Shown here: in pieces, positions 31,671-44,607 of the stretch
Position numbering within the stretch: position 1 is the stretch's first letter
Layout of the letters: every line of letters starts with the position of its first letter
The notes under the pieces: generated by a model
Database searches by the model: none
Seen by the model: the letters and a program-made list of their open reading frames with translations, nothing else
Told to the model about the DNA's origin: nothing
Translations under genes and position numbers: made by a program
Origin: Miscanthus floridulus
Lineage: Eukaryota > Streptophyta > Magnoliopsida > Poales > Poaceae
Direction: 5' to 3'
Assembly: GCF_019320115.1 (NCBI RefSeq)
Contig: NC_089582.1
Span: 116,814,637-116,878,636, forward strand
Length of the DNA: 64,000 nt

Positions 31671-34600
31671 TGTAGCACCCTCGGTGTTACATTGTACAGT
31701 TTTTGCTAAAACCATATCATGAGCATCATGTTTATGTATTATTGCATGTGGTAAAATGAGAAATTAAATTTTATTGCACTAATTCTCAACTTGAGCTCTA
31801 ATTTATTCCTTGTCCAAATGCTCTCCAGCACAGCTCAACTCACTATTGTCATCCTGATCCAACTCTAGCTCTTATTATTCTTCTCCTCCTTAATTTCCCA
31901 TGCATGCACTCGTCACTCGTAAGCCCACGAAGCACGCTTCAGTATATTCTTTGGCAAGACGCAGTGCTTTTACTTTGTCGTGTCAAGCAAGTCAAGTTGG
32001 TAGTACATGACCGACCAGCATCAGCATCGCACACGCTACTCATTAATCTCAATCACAAGCTCTGCCGCTGCGCACGCCGCTTGCTCTTCTGGTTTGCCTT
32101 GTGTGATATGCACTACTCTACTACCCCTAGTGCCAACTGGGATGATAGTCAAAAAGTGCTTCCATTCAGTACCACTGACTTCACCATCTATCACGAGCAA
32201 GTACTTTTTGTTTTTCAATTAATTTTGCAGCATCTCCTGTGCCATTTCTTTAGGGCAATTTTTGTAGTCTTATGTCAGTTGCTGAGTAATTTGTTGAAGG
32301 ATGTTGGGAGCAGTGATCTACTGTAGCACGAAGTCAACACTGTCCACTACGTCTTGCACGCCGTGCGTGTCTTGCACGTCTGCACTATTCACCGAAGAAC
32401 ATTGTTCATCGTGGAAAGCACTATTCATCACAGAAAACACTGCTCACCATAGAAAACACTATTCATCTGAGCAGCACGTCGTGCATAAGCAGCTTCTTTT
32501 GACCAATAGGTCAATGCACAACGCCTGGCTACCTCCTGTCGCTTGCATGCGTTGCTGCTGGCCGTGGCTTTGCGCGTTAAGTGAGGGTGCTACTGAGCTA
32601 TACTCCACGCTGGGCGACCGTCTGGTTGTGTGCGCGCCGCACCTGGTGACCACGCTAGCATAGAGAGGCGTGTCCGCTGCGAGGCAAATGATCGCCATTC
32701 TGAATTTGGGTACAGAAGTAGACATGACCGATGACCCCATTTGAGACTTGATGAGTGGTTGGAGAGAAACTTCATTTGTCCAGCCAGAACCAACACGACA
32801 AGGCAAAGCTTCAGTAGCTAGTACATACGTCCAGGTCCACGGTCTATTGCACACCACATTCGTCTATCAACATTGAAGTCTCAAGTACAACGGCACACTG
32901 TTGCACGCTTCTCCAGTTCATTCACAGTTGCCATGCCTAACCTTCTCGTCGTCCTCCTTATCCTCCTCTTGCTTAATTCCATCCCCGCGTCTCCTGCCTT
33001 TAGAAGGACACGCCGAGCCACCGAGCCGTCCCACTCTGCCGCTCACCATCTTGCTCTCCCAAATCAAGTTTCTCTGTTCTTGCCCGTGAAAGTTGCGTCT
33101 ATCGATTTCTCCCGAGCTGCACTAATTATCTGAGGTAGTTAGTCTGCAAATGATCTTCTCATTCTCTAATATTTCCTTGACCTGAATGAATGAATCAGCA
33201 CCCCACCGCCAAGCACGTTTAGCCCAAAGCACACTCTAGTCCTGATGTGCTCGTTAAGTCCAAAGACCACTCAAAGTCCATCATTTGAATTAATTCACTC
33301 ATGACTAAAGACTCACTCCAAGTCCATCACGTGAAATCCAATTCACGTGACCAACTAGCCAAATGCCACTAATCATTTTCCTTAATTACCCTTTACAGGA
33401 TTAATTAGTGGCCACTTGGCAAAATCAATATCTCTTTCATCCAAGCTTCGATTCCATTATTTCTTCTTCCTAAATTCATTTAAAGCATGACCTATCCATC
33501 CTTATCATCTTCTTCTTTCCTAGGGCTCATTTGAATTTATTTATTTATTGTAAAATAAATTTTGTTAGATTCCTAAATTCCTGATTTATCTATTGGTATA
33601 TTTTGTTCGTATGGTTCTACGATGTTTTAGGGTTACTTATTAATTCTAGGTTGCTTATTATTATTATGGTTATTTATAGAATGAATTTTTGTGATGCATT
33701 GGTAGAAGTGCTAGCCCTATAATTCTTTTACAGTAGGTTCATTGTATTATCATGTGCTCACTGTAATTTTTGTGGCCTTAGAATAGGTTGATAAATATGG
33801 TAGCTAGTGCACCTTGTTTTATCATATATATAGTAAATTGATATTAACAATAAGGATGCCTTTAGTTGCTAAGATAATACATGAAATGTTTCATACCTGT
33901 TTAGTGGGAATAATAGGTAACTTTGTGCATTAGTCATTAGAGTTAGCTTAGTAGCTTGGTAGATGCATTCTTATTTTAAGAGTTGATGTTGCCGTATTAC
34001 TAAGCATTGCATCATCATTTCATGCATGTAGATAACGCGTTGATAGAGTTCGTGACTATGGACGAGCAGGAGTATGAGGAGGTGATCAAGGAGTACGAGG
34101 AGGAGGTTCTTGTGCAGGAGGGAGTCCCAGAGCCATCAGTTGCTGACTTTGCTGACACCCCGCCTGCCCAAGGCAAGCCCCGGTGCATAACCCCTATTTT
34201 TAATGAGCACTGAATATATATATGATGTGCATTTACGTTATAGGTATTTTATGAAAACTACATGCATAAATATATCTACCTATGAGTCCTACTAGTACAG
34301 GTCGAGTAGCTGCTATGCTCAGGATATCGGTAACGTGAGTAACCTGCTGTTACTCGCAAATAGCTGATAAACATGATCACTCATGATAAAATGGTGGAAA
34401 GGAAAATGGTGACCAGGCAGGGATATGGTTGGGTTTTGGTGGGTGTAAAGGGTTGTGTCCTGCGGCCAACAGGGCATAGCTCGGTTACACTTTTTCTCTG
34501 TCTATGTTGATTAAGGACCGGTCGTTGCATATGGCTCTAGGCAAGTCACAGATCCATTGTCCCAAGCACATACTTGGATATGGGCGCAGAGAAGGCTTGT

Positions 34601-35499
34601 TGCTCTCTTGTCATGGATCCGGCTCTTTTCTGGACCGACTGATTGGAGGCAAAGATGGTGGAGGTCCTTGCACCGCACTGAGTCTGGGACTCAGGAGTGG
34701 GGGCTTAGAGTCCAAGTTTGGACGGGGACCTAGACACCCAGGACAGGAGAGTGATGGGTTGATCCTGCTTGTGCCTGGGGTACAAGCAGGGCGTGTGTCT
34801 TCGGGGCACCCAGCTGGGCACATTGATTCATGAATCGTCAGGAAATCCAATACGGCTTGTCTACGGTTTAGCACCGTAGTAAGAACTGAAAGTTGAAAGA
34901 AGAAGAAATGGAACTGATTGCACAACCCTTGCTTGAAAGTAGAACAAGTGCTTAGATAGACTGGATAGATAATAACTTAATCTGGCTGGTAAAAATAACA
35001 TAAATAAGGACTCACTGTTAGTATTGCTTTTTGCTAAAATAAACCTGCAAACCATAAAGCTTCTCATATTCTTTGGAGTCGGGAAATTATTCCCACTAGT
35101 CGGATAAGTCTTGCGAGTACATTATGTACTCAGGGTTTATTTACCCCTGTTGCAAGTGATGCATGAGAAGTACCTTTGTGTGGAGGATTCTTCTGGTGGG
35201 CTCAGACGGATCCTCGTTCTTATCGCTAGATGTTTATTTTAAATTCCGCTGTTTACCATTCCGTACTCTGATATTTGGTATTGTAATAATGTACTTTTAA
35301 GAAACTCTGATGTATGAAATGGACAAGTATTGTAACTCATTCTCATTATTGGATCCTTGGGAAAAATATGGATCTTTCGGATTCTCCCGTGGGGTGTGCC
35401 TGACCGATACCGCCCGCTGTAGCTTGCTTTCAGGGTGCTTAGTGTCTGGTGAAAGACGAGCACCCCCGTAAACATGTTATTTCGAGCGGTTCTGCCACA
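31671..35499 (+). repeat. 3' LTR of gypsy element 1
   Basis: 3,829 bp, begins TGTAGCACCCTCGGTG and ends GTTCTGCCACA. It matches 22750-26579. The acidic reading frame at 34007-34213 is intact in this copy. Confidence 0.9.
34007..34213 (+). other. Acidic open frame inside the 3' LTR (68 codons)
   Basis: Encodes a Glu-rich stretch, DEQEYEEVIKEYEEEVLVQ, followed by PSVADFADTPPAQGKPRC. An acceptor-like TGCATGTAG precedes the acidic part. In the 5' LTR the equivalent sequence (about 25100-25288) is nearly the same but carries CAG to TAG at the VLV-Q position. There is no known family, and it may be a chance frame in LTR DNA. Confidence 0.25.
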
Positions 35500-35504
35500 G
35501 GCAC
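35500..35504. repeat. Target-site duplication of gypsy element 1, right
   Basis: GGCAC, matching 22745-22749. Confidence 0.85.
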
Positions 35505-35849
35505 CCCATTGTGTGCACGCACACCTCTCAAGTATCAATCATCTTCCTCCACCGTTGATGCCCGAATCATTGACTTGGACGCAATCTGCCACAACCTGCA
35601 CGCCTTAGCAAAGACACCACCAACCATGTTGACGAGGCCACATCTACCTACCAATTTAGGAATAGGCTCGTGTGCGGTTTGTGGGGATTGAACTCAAAAC
35701 CATGAGCCCGCCTTACCACCACACCACACAGTCAATTGTGGATGCAATCATGTATAGTATTAACTTTCAAGAATCTTGTATGGACTATTTCGGCCTCTAA
35801 ATAGTTTTAGATGAAAAATGTTTAAACTGCAAAGCTTTAGATCTAGTCT
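35505..35849. other. Intergenic DNA continuing the pre-insertion locus
   Basis: Originally joined to 22744. No gene recognised on either side of the restored junction. Confidence 0.45.
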
Positions 35850-36320
35850 AGCACTACAACTTTGCTTTAGGGTGTCTTTCCCTCTGAGGTCATTTTAAAT
35901 TCTTAAAAAATTAAATTTCAAAATTAAAGAACTTCAATCATAATTTTGAGACCGTAAATGACTTAAATGAAAAAGTCTTCAACTATACAAAGTTATAGAT
36001 CTCTTTGAGATTTTAAATGAAAAAAGATCTTCAAATACAAATAAGTTGTAGATCTTTTCGAGCTCCATAACTTTGATATAAAGTTTGTCTTCGTTTAAGT
36101 TGCTTTGAGAAGGTTATGTTTTTTTAATGCTGCATTTATTTTAAGAGGTGGGCTATATTTTGAACTGCCTTTTAAAATGCCTCTATCTCTAGATCCGGTT
36201 GGGAAAGCAAGCCCCTCAAAAAATAGAGGGCATGTTAGCGATGGCTGAAAACATTAACCGCCAAAAACTGATTTATAAAGACAAGCTGACTCAGAAATCA
36301 TTTTTAGAGGCGGTTCATTG
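35850..36320. mobile_element. CACTA-type transposon subterminal fragment
   Basis: Repeated short motifs of the type TTTTAGAGGCGGTTC, AAGAGGTGGGC and AACCGCC, together with 'AAGTTGTAGATCTT' words, resemble the subterminal regions of grass En/Spm (CACTA) elements. No terminal CACTA end, target-site duplication or transposase was found. Confidence 0.4.
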
Positions 36321-37569
36321 ATAGAACCCTATCTAATTTCTATGGTAGAGTGTCCATGCCTGGCCAGACCCATCGCCGCTGAGCTCATCATCACCACCAA
36401 AGAGCTGCACGAACACAGCCATCGTGGCCTGTATCACGACCACCAACGACAAACTCCAGACGTAAGTGCACCATATCTAGGTGGGACAATGCCAGCCGGA
36501 CCTACCCGCAACGGATCCGGATCCGTGCCCGGTGATCACCACGCCCTGCCCTGCAGCCTTTCTCCACCACATGCCTCGATCTCCAGGTCACCTCGACCGG
36601 AGAGAGGAAGATGGAGATATCCTTGCAGCCACCATGCTTACTAGGTTCTAGTGGTTACAGGATTGAGAACGCGAGAGGGGGAGAAGCTTGGTGGCGATGG
36701 TTGTGGTTGTGGATGCCGCCCAAGCAAGAGTGACATCAACCTGTTCGTTTGGCTGGGCTGGTTCGTTGCTGGTTCATAAAGAAGTACTGCTGGCTGGTTT
36801 GTGTGAGAGAAAAATACTGTTCCGGCTGAAAATTTACGATCGTTTCACCCCAGCCGAACAGGCTGATGACACCTAGGATTTTGTTAGAGTAATACGTTGG
36901 AAGCCGTTTGCTGGGAACTCTGGAAAGCCAGAGAAAACCTTTTTTTTTCACAAATAAGAAGATGAAATCTCAAACTAAGATGGTGTGCTCAATGTGTGCC
37001 TCTTTATCTTACTGTGCAGAAGAACAAGGAGAAGCAACTTTATATTAGCTGATGCAGGGGCAGAAACACTCCATTTCCATCAACATGTGAAGCAGGACTT
37101 GAATGATTCAAGGCTACCGAAGATTCACGATGGGGCCGTGGTCTAAGAAGTACAAAAACATCGAAAGGTCCAAGCAGCAGCAGCACAGCCGGCTAGAAAA
37201 CCCAGCAGCCGAACAGTTGTCGGTTGGCTGCAGGAGCTGGAATTGCATGTTCTGCGAGCATGGCATGCCAACGTATGTACTTGCTTACTTTAAGGTCGGT
37301 AAGAGTAGTTGGTCGTTTAGATTTGTTTGTGTACAAAACTAAAAAGTTGTAAGGATTTAGGAGTGTTTAGGGAGGAAATAGGGGAAGCAGTGCAGATAGC
37401 CCACCGTCTTTTTCGTTTGTTTCTAGCTTCTATGATAGTAGTAGCAATACTCGAATATAAATGCTGGTAATTTTGTTGCTTTCAATAATGAATTTGGGCT
37501 TGCGCTTGCCCACGATAGGAAAAAGTGTGTTTTCTTAGGGAACACAACAACTTAACTACGTAGTTAATA
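36321..37569. other. Intergenic DNA with one MITE-like copy
   Basis: No gene recognised. A MITE-like copy lies at 36741-36865. Frames at 36318-36644 and 37103-37342 show no family motifs. Confidence 0.45.
36741..36865. repeat. MITE-like element, GGCC-TGTTCG family, copy 8
   Basis: Begins CTGTTCGTTTGGCTGG and ends CAGCCGAACAGGCTG. It contains TTGTGTGAGAGAAAAATACT. Confidence 0.7.
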
Positions 37570-37843
37570 CTCCCTCCGTTCCAATTATAAGTTATTCCAA
37601 AAATCTTGAAGAGTTAAAGCATCTCAAGTTTGACCAAACTTGAGAAATACAAAGATTTATGACATCAAATAGGTGTACTATGTCCTTTCTAAAAAAATAG
37701 GTATACTATGAAAATATAATTAATAAAGAATCTAATTATACTTAGTTGGTATCATGAATGTTATTATCTTATTATATAAATTTGGTCAGATGCTTTGACT
37801 CTCCAAAATTCTTAGAATGACTTATAATTTGGGAGGAAGGGAG
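37570..37843. mobile_element. Stowaway MITE (Tc1/mariner type)
   Basis: The ends are inverted: CTCCCTCCGTTCCAATTATAA at the left and TTATAATTTGGGAGGAAGGGAG at the right. TA flanks the left end, while the right flank is TT, so the TA duplication has one change. 274 bp, non-coding. Confidence 0.85.
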
Positions 37844-37861
37844 TTGTAAACATTCAAACTC

Positions 37862-37866
37862 TCATC
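37862..37866. repeat. Target-site duplication of LTR element 2, left
   Basis: TCATC, repeated at 52641-52645. Confidence 0.85.
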
Positions 37867-40800
37867 TGTAACACCATAAAATTTGAATTTTTGGTAATAG
37901 AGCTAAAATGATTTAATTTGGAAATTTATGTGCTCATGAAATATAGAAAAATAAAAAATTTTCATTAAATTAAAATTTATCATAAGGTAGCAACATGTTT
38001 GTGCATACATACCGGTGCATTTGATCTATTTAGTTGAGTGGTTTTGAATCAAGATTCAAAATGGTTTAAAATGCTTTTAGAAATAAATTAAAAATGGCTT
38101 TGAAGTAAAAGAAAAGAAGGGAAAAGAAAATTCGAGAATAAAAGAATTTAAAAAGGTTGTAAAATTTATTTTTGAGAACTTACCAAAATTTCTCATTTTT
38201 AATTAAGTTGAAAAGTGTATTTGAAATCTTATTCAAATTTGATCTGATTCATATTTGAATTCGGTTTAAAAATGAAAAAAAAAGAAAAGAAAAGAAAATT
38301 TGGAAAAAGTATTTTTAATTACTCTCCCCTCCTATTCGGCCTAAAGCCAGCTGTTGGCCTGCACTATTTTTCCCCCCGGGCCGCAGGCCACTCCTCCCTT
38401 CTCCTTTCCTCCGGTTGGCAGCAGGCCCTGTGCTTGCCCTTGGGCCAACTCCGACCTAGCCAAAGCACAGGCGCGCCCCCTCTTCTTTTCCTCTTTGTTT
38501 CGCTGCCATGTGGGACCCGCACGTCAGCGCTTTCTCCTACCTCAGGTCCGACTGGGACTCTGCTTGAGTTGGACGCCGCCGAGAGCCCCATGCCGCTATG
38601 GCACTGCCTTGCCGTGCCACCCATGTCGCTCTGTCCCTTTAAAAGCTGAAGCCCGCATCGCGCCGCCCTTACCTAGCCGCCTCTGAGCCACCACGCCCGA
38701 GCTCCATCACAAGCCGCCGCATTGCTCAAACCCTAGCCGCCGCCGCTGTTGCTCGGTCTGCCACAAAGCCGCTTCGCCGACGAATCAAAGCCTCTGCCCC
38801 GCTTCGTAAGGCACTAAGGTAACCTCTGGTAGTCTCTTTTCTCTCCTTCTCGCTCTCAGTATCTCGTGCGACTTCGACGTCAAGTCCAAGCCGCGCTTGC
38901 TAGCTCCGTGACGCCTCTGCTCTGCTCAACCGCTGTGAACGCCAACAGACTAGATGAGTTCGGCATGCTTCCTCTTCATCCCCATACCATCCCTGTGGCC
39001 AAGCGAGGCTGGATTCTTGATTCCGGCAAGGCTCAAGTTTTTTTCCGGCCATGGCGACACTGCCTCCCACACCGATGCCGGCTGCTCCAGCGGCGCCGTG
39101 CCCAACCCATAGCCGAGATGAGCATGTAGCTCCCTGCACTCCCTCTGCACACATGCGCAAGAAACGCTGCTGCGTCGAAGCACCGGCCGTGCGCCACTGG
39201 CTGTGAGCTGTGCATGCATTGCCGTGATTCATGTTGCTAGCTAGCTTGATGACATCACATGACATCATGTATACGTTTTGTGGCCATTTTTCTTTAAAAA
39301 ACAAACCCTGAAATACAATAGAAATACACATCATCCTGAGCTGTCCATTTTTAGATCAATGACCCAGATTAGAACAAACTCCTTCGCTGTTCTTTTTGCT
39401 AAAGAGCCCCTCTGTTTTTGGCAAATTAACCCACGGTCCAAAGCGCAATCACATATTGTGTTTTCTTCTTTGGAAAGCGTAGTTTCATCGGTTTAGATCC
39501 AAAATACATTTTCACTTATTTACATATTTGCCACTAATTTTGTTGTAGCCATAACTTCTCCGTTTTAACTCCGATTTGATCCGTTTGAATTGCGTTAGGT
39601 TCATAATTTCAAAACCTACTTGTTCATACTACAGTTATATATCTTTTCAACTTTTAAAATTCAAGGTTAGATTTAATCTATTATTTTAATAAAGGAAATC
39701 CTGTTTATTTCATATCTTCTGCGTTTTAGCTCCGTTTTGACCCATTCAAGTTGCGTTAGATTCATAGCAATGAGATCTACACATTAGTAACAGTGATTAC
39801 CATATTACTATTTCTAAAATTTCATGGTTTAAATCATATCTTGATTAATAATTATGCAGCTGGGTTTTGTAAATAAAATATGATTTATTTTACTTTAGTT
39901 TTATAATTTGAATCTAAATTTGACTTAATTCAATTTATATAACATTTTATATAGTTAAAATAAATGAAGCTTATAGTTTTCTTTTCTGTGTATAAAGCAG
40001 ATCTCTCGGTAGCTATATCTTTTCAACCGTAGCTTCGATTAGAGTGCTTCTCGCGACTGTGTGTTTGTAGCGATGCGTAAAATCGTGTTTCAAACTCTTT
40101 TACTTATTTTTCTATGATTGGTGTACTATTCTGATTTAGTTCTATTATTTGCTTCGTGTATGATTGTATGGATGCTTGTGTGGTGTTTTATGAACATGTC
40201 CAGTCGATGAGCTTTACGTGTTGATCAAGAAGGAGTTCCATTAAAGTTTTGGACTAGAAGAACATCAGAGTTTTAAGGCAAGTATAATATGGGATCTTCC
40301 TTGTCCTATACACCTTTAATCATTTAATTCATACTGCATGTGTCTACCTTGACTGCCATTAAGGATTTCCTAGTACTTTGTTACCTTGTACCTTGATACC
40401 TTTGGGTTATTGCATTGGGTAGTATGATGCTAGTGCTCAACTACAACCATGATCTTGTAACTTGACTAATGTAATATACAATAAACATTAAAAGATGCTT
40501 TTTAGCCACATGGAACAAGGGGGCTAGAGCATTGGGCTATTTTATGGTGCAAGAGGAGCTCCGATTTGTATGATCTTGGCCTACCAAGAGGGTGCACTTT
40601 GGTTTCTTTGTATTTTGTTAGTCACTCCTTGGAGGGGGGTTCATCCTTATTGATGAAAAAACCTTAGCGGCCCTAACTTGTTAGACGAACCTTTGAAAGG
40701 CTTCATAGTGAACCCTACCGACCTTCCTTAGTAGTGGGTCAAGAGGTTGGCTACCTCGGGCGAAAGGGTAAATCACGACTCACAGTAAAAGTGTACAACC

Positions 40801-40924
40801 TTTGTAGAGTGTAAAACCGGTATATCAGCCGTACTCATGATCACGAGCGGCCTTAGAACATCTACGGAATAGATGATGAACACTAATGACATGGATGATG
40901 AAGATGCTCACTAATGGTTAATTA

Positions 40925-40929
40925 TTTAC
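40925..40929. repeat. Target-site duplication of nested solo LTR, left
   Basis: TTTAC. The right copy at 44608-44612 is TTTAT, one transition. The 3' LTR of element 2 has TTTACGCTATT at the uninterrupted site (52162 region). Confidence 0.75.
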
Positions 40930-43900
40930 TGTGGTAGAACCTCCTAAGAAATTGGGCCCATGTGCATCTATCGTTGTCTCAACAGACCTCTGATAGCGTA
41001 CACGAGTTCCCAACAACTTAACAGGTCTGTCGGGTGTCCTCGGGAAACCCGAATCATCCACGAATCTTTTTTCGAACAGGATCCCAATCACAAACATTGC
41101 AGATTACAATAGTTTATTCAAATATATACATCAGAGTAAAATATAGCGGAAGTCTTACGATATCATAGCTTACAAACCAGTTGTTTCAAACTTACAAAAC
41201 CATAAGTGTCATACAACCATAGTAGCAGGATAATATTACATTAACATTATTTATCATACAAACTAGTGCCTTGTCTAAAGGCCATTCATCATTCCTCATT
41301 GTCATCGACTTCAAACACTGACATGCAGCAGGGACCAAAACAAGCATGCACATGCGACTCACCTATAACAAGGGTTAACAAACCCTGAGTACAAAAGTAC
41401 TCAACAAGACTGACCCGACATAAAAGGGGTGAAGGACTTTAGGGATGCATGTGTTGGGGCAAGGTAAGGATGTAGCAAGATTTAAAAGTTCTTTGCTAAA
41501 AGCTTACTATTCTTGATCCTATTTTCAAGTTTTACCCCTAAGTCTTCTTAGTTCATTATCTCAACTAAGTGTTCATATTCCATGTTCTAATCCTTTTCAT
41601 TCCATTCCTTTTCTCAAATTTTAGTAATTCACCAGTCCTGCATTGCTTCTGTAATGAAACGAGTCTCCATATCCGCGGAGCACCGGCAATTCGAATTGAT
41701 TCAAGTCCCAGCTGGGGATTCCTTATCACACGACATATGTAGAACTTAATCTTGCATATATCAACCTCGCTACCGGATCCTCCTATACTAAGCCATCTCC
41801 ACGCCACCCGAGAGCACATCACACCTCAAATCCAGCCACATTCCAGCCACGAGGGTACATGCTACTCCCGCCATCTCTCCACTCCCAGTGCGTGGGCATT
41901 TGTCTTAGTATCGGATTAGCCGAAGTAGGCTTATCGGAGTATGTGACTAGTACTACAAAGTGTCTCGATCAGAAGATTCACAATGAGTGGCCTTTAAGTG
42001 ACATAGTCGGCAACATTACCCAACATTCAAGATAAGTCACCCGACTAGTCTCTAGTTCATTCTATCTTCTTTCTTTCTTTGGCCAGAATGCCATCTTTGA
42101 TTGTATCGAAACTTTCACTATGAAAACCTACCATAAAGCATACTAAGCATTCTACGCCTTTGTAAATAAAATCATCTTCAATGATGGTAAACAATTAACA
42201 AGGTAGGCAATGCATCAAGTAGGTAACATTTGAATTAATCAACTTAATGCAATAGGTAACATAGGTGATAAACTTTTCAAAGTAAACAAGGTAATGGTTT
42301 AATGCATAAACCGGGGCTTGCCTTCATTGACGATCTCGGGTTCCGGATCAGTACCACAATTATCGAATCCCGAGACAACTAGGGATTCTTCCACAACTTG
42401 CTCAACTAGGATCAGTTCACTCTTGGATTCTACATGAAATAATAACATATACTTCAACATGATGATAATGTAAACATGATGCTTTCATGGTGCATGAAAT
42501 ATAATAACACCTTGAGTACAACTTTCCTTCACGGTACAGTTGCAAGCCAATAAAACCAACTTGCAATTCTACCATCAAGGACCACACAAGTGACTTGACC
42601 AAATTGATCTTGAAACCCTACTGGCCACAAAACATGACCAAAACAAGATCAAACCCTAAACTAACACTTAGGGTTTGCTTTTATCCATTTTTGAATTAAA
42701 TTTGGAATTAAGTTAAAAATGAACTTGTTCCAAATGACCTCAAAATTTTATGTAAGCTTCCTCATGACAAATTAGTGTACCAAAACAAATTTCATAATTT
42801 TTTGAAGTTATACAGTGGCCTACAAAAATCATGGAAATTACATTTATCAATTAATTGACTGAATTTTTGAACATTAAAAATTTATTCAAATTTCAAGTTT
42901 CATATTTTTAAACCATAATAGAACATGTACAAAAGCTACACACAAATTTTCAGAATTTTTGGAGCTGTAATTATTTTCCTATGAATTTGCAAAGTTACTG
43001 CACTATTCAAAATTTAGAAAATACCAAAACCTCACTGTTCTCTCCCTCTTCTCTCACTGACAGCCAGGACCCGCTGTCAGTGACACAGAACAAGGCACGG
43101 CGGCGCTGCCAGCTCTGGTCGGCCAAAACTCGCCGACGACGAGGTCTCCTACGACGCGGTTGGCACCTACGCGCTCTACTTGACCCCACGCATACTCTGG
43201 GGTAGCCGGTAGAAGCTGAGATGACCGACGACGAGCACGGCAATGGTGGCAGCGGCACGGCGGGGCTTCGGTGAAATGGAGGTGGCGAATGGGAGCTTCT
43301 CCGACCACGGTGAAGGCATCTTTGGCTTCCCTTCACTCAGGAGAACACTACACAGCAGCTAATCGAATAAAAGCAAGGCTCCTAACATGCATGGCCACGC
43401 ACACGGCGGCAAACCGAGCAGAGTTCACCGGTGAGCACGAGGACCGACGTCAACAACATGGTAGCGACTAAATAGGCAGCACAGTCATGATCAGTGACTC
43501 ACCACGATGCTCGGACGCTAGCTGGTTGAACGAGAAACCGACCGGAGAGCTCTGGCCACGGCGCGACCGAGCTCGGCGGCGCATTGACCGGGCACGAGGA
43601 AGACGACGTTGCATGGCCCACTTTGGTGCGATGAGGTGCTGTGGCTGGCTCCAATAGGTGCACAAGGGAAAGGCGGGACTTGTGGTGTGGCCAATTTTGG
43701 TAGGGGGCGCTCGGCTGAGGCAGCAGCAAGCGGCAGAGCAGAGCAGTGGTGGAACAGGGCAGAGAAGAAAGGAAGAGGACGACGGCGGCGGTGCTCCTCT
43801 TTATAGCAAGGAAGGATGCTTCCAGTCTCGCCAACTCCCGACGAGATCGCAATGGAGGCGGCAACGTGTCACCGTGTGAGGAAGCGGTGAAGACGGTCGG

Positions 43901-44607
43901 CGGCGGCAGCTCGGTGGCGAGCAGGCGGTGGTGCCCTGCTGTCAATTTGATTTTTGAAATATTTATAGAATTGCCACTGAGTCTATTTTACAAATTACTC
44001 TCAAAATTTCTAAAGAAGTTGAAAATCTCCAAAAATAAAAGTTGCTCAAAATTCAAAGTTCTACAACTTTGCTTAAAGGAACATTTTCAAATTCTGCCTC
44101 CATTTTGAAATTTGGATTTGGGGTGCATTTGAGCATTTGAATCATTTCAAAATTACTCCAAATTTTATATGTAAACTTTAAAAACTTTGAATACCAAAGT
44201 TGATCCTTATAAAATAATCTTCAACTTTGCTTTTTGTCACACCCCCAAATTCCAAATGGATTTTGAATTAGACAAAAGGGGCAAAAAGGACTTTTATGGT
44301 TTGAATTTGAATTCAAATTTGATTTGTTTACCTTTTTACTTAACTATGATTTTTGACCAGTTACATGGCCCATTAGGGTTATTTGAGTCAATTGACACAT
44401 GGTCTCACATGATCCCATGAAATTTGACACTTGTGGTCATGATCTTTATTTAGAGTTTTGGATCACATACATCACATAAAATAACAACTTATGAAATAAA
44501 GCTTATTTAGTGAATGCATTCAAAATTTTCTACTTTATGAATGCTTTGCAATGCATATGATGACATGTCAAGTTTTAGTGCTAGGTCAAAACACCAGAGG
44601 TGTTACA
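40930..44607 (-). mobile_element. Gypsy-type solo LTR nested in the 5' LTR of element 2
   Basis: A 3,678-bp sequence that on the minus strand begins TGTAACACCTCTGGTG and ends AGGTTCTACCACA (TG...CA). It is flanked by TTTAC/TTTAT. The end region has the layout of Tekay-like LTRs, with GGGTTTCCCGAGGACACCCG near the 3' end in minus orientation. No internal domain, primer-binding site or second LTR is present, so it is a solo LTR left by LTR-LTR recombination. The GC-rich part (43040-43940) gives many open frames but no recognisable protein. Confidence 0.8.

Larger units (their letters stand above)
22750..35499 (+). mobile_element. Ty3/gypsy LTR retrotransposon 1 (chromovirus, Tekay/Del-like), decayed but structurally complete
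   Basis: The 12.75-kb element has two ~3.83-kb LTRs, a 5-bp duplication (GGCAC), a primer-binding site at 26581, a polypurine tract at about 31658-31664, and gag, protease, reverse transcriptase, RNase H, integrase and chromodomain-like regions in gypsy order on the plus strand. The long LTRs and the C-terminal chromodomain-like end suggest the Tekay/Del branch of chromoviruses. Both LTRs have many substitutions relative to each other, and the coding region has many stops, so it is an old copy that cannot make its own proteins. Confidence 0.9.

Noticed and set aside
22750..35499. Large direct duplication of about 3.8 kb taken as a segmental duplication
   Set aside because: The copies bracket gag-pol, have LTR-type ends, a primer-binding site, a polypurine tract and a 5-bp target-site duplication, so they are LTRs.
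38354..38686. Open frame of about 110 codons conserved at 49398-49814 (possible duplicated gene)
   Set aside because: Both copies lie at equivalent positions of the two LTRs of element 2, so the similarity comes from LTR identity. The sequences have no domain.
43007..43945. Cluster of open frames in GC-rich DNA as a possible gene
   Set aside because: It lies wholly inside the minus-strand solo LTR, where GC-rich leader DNA is usual. No domain was recognised.
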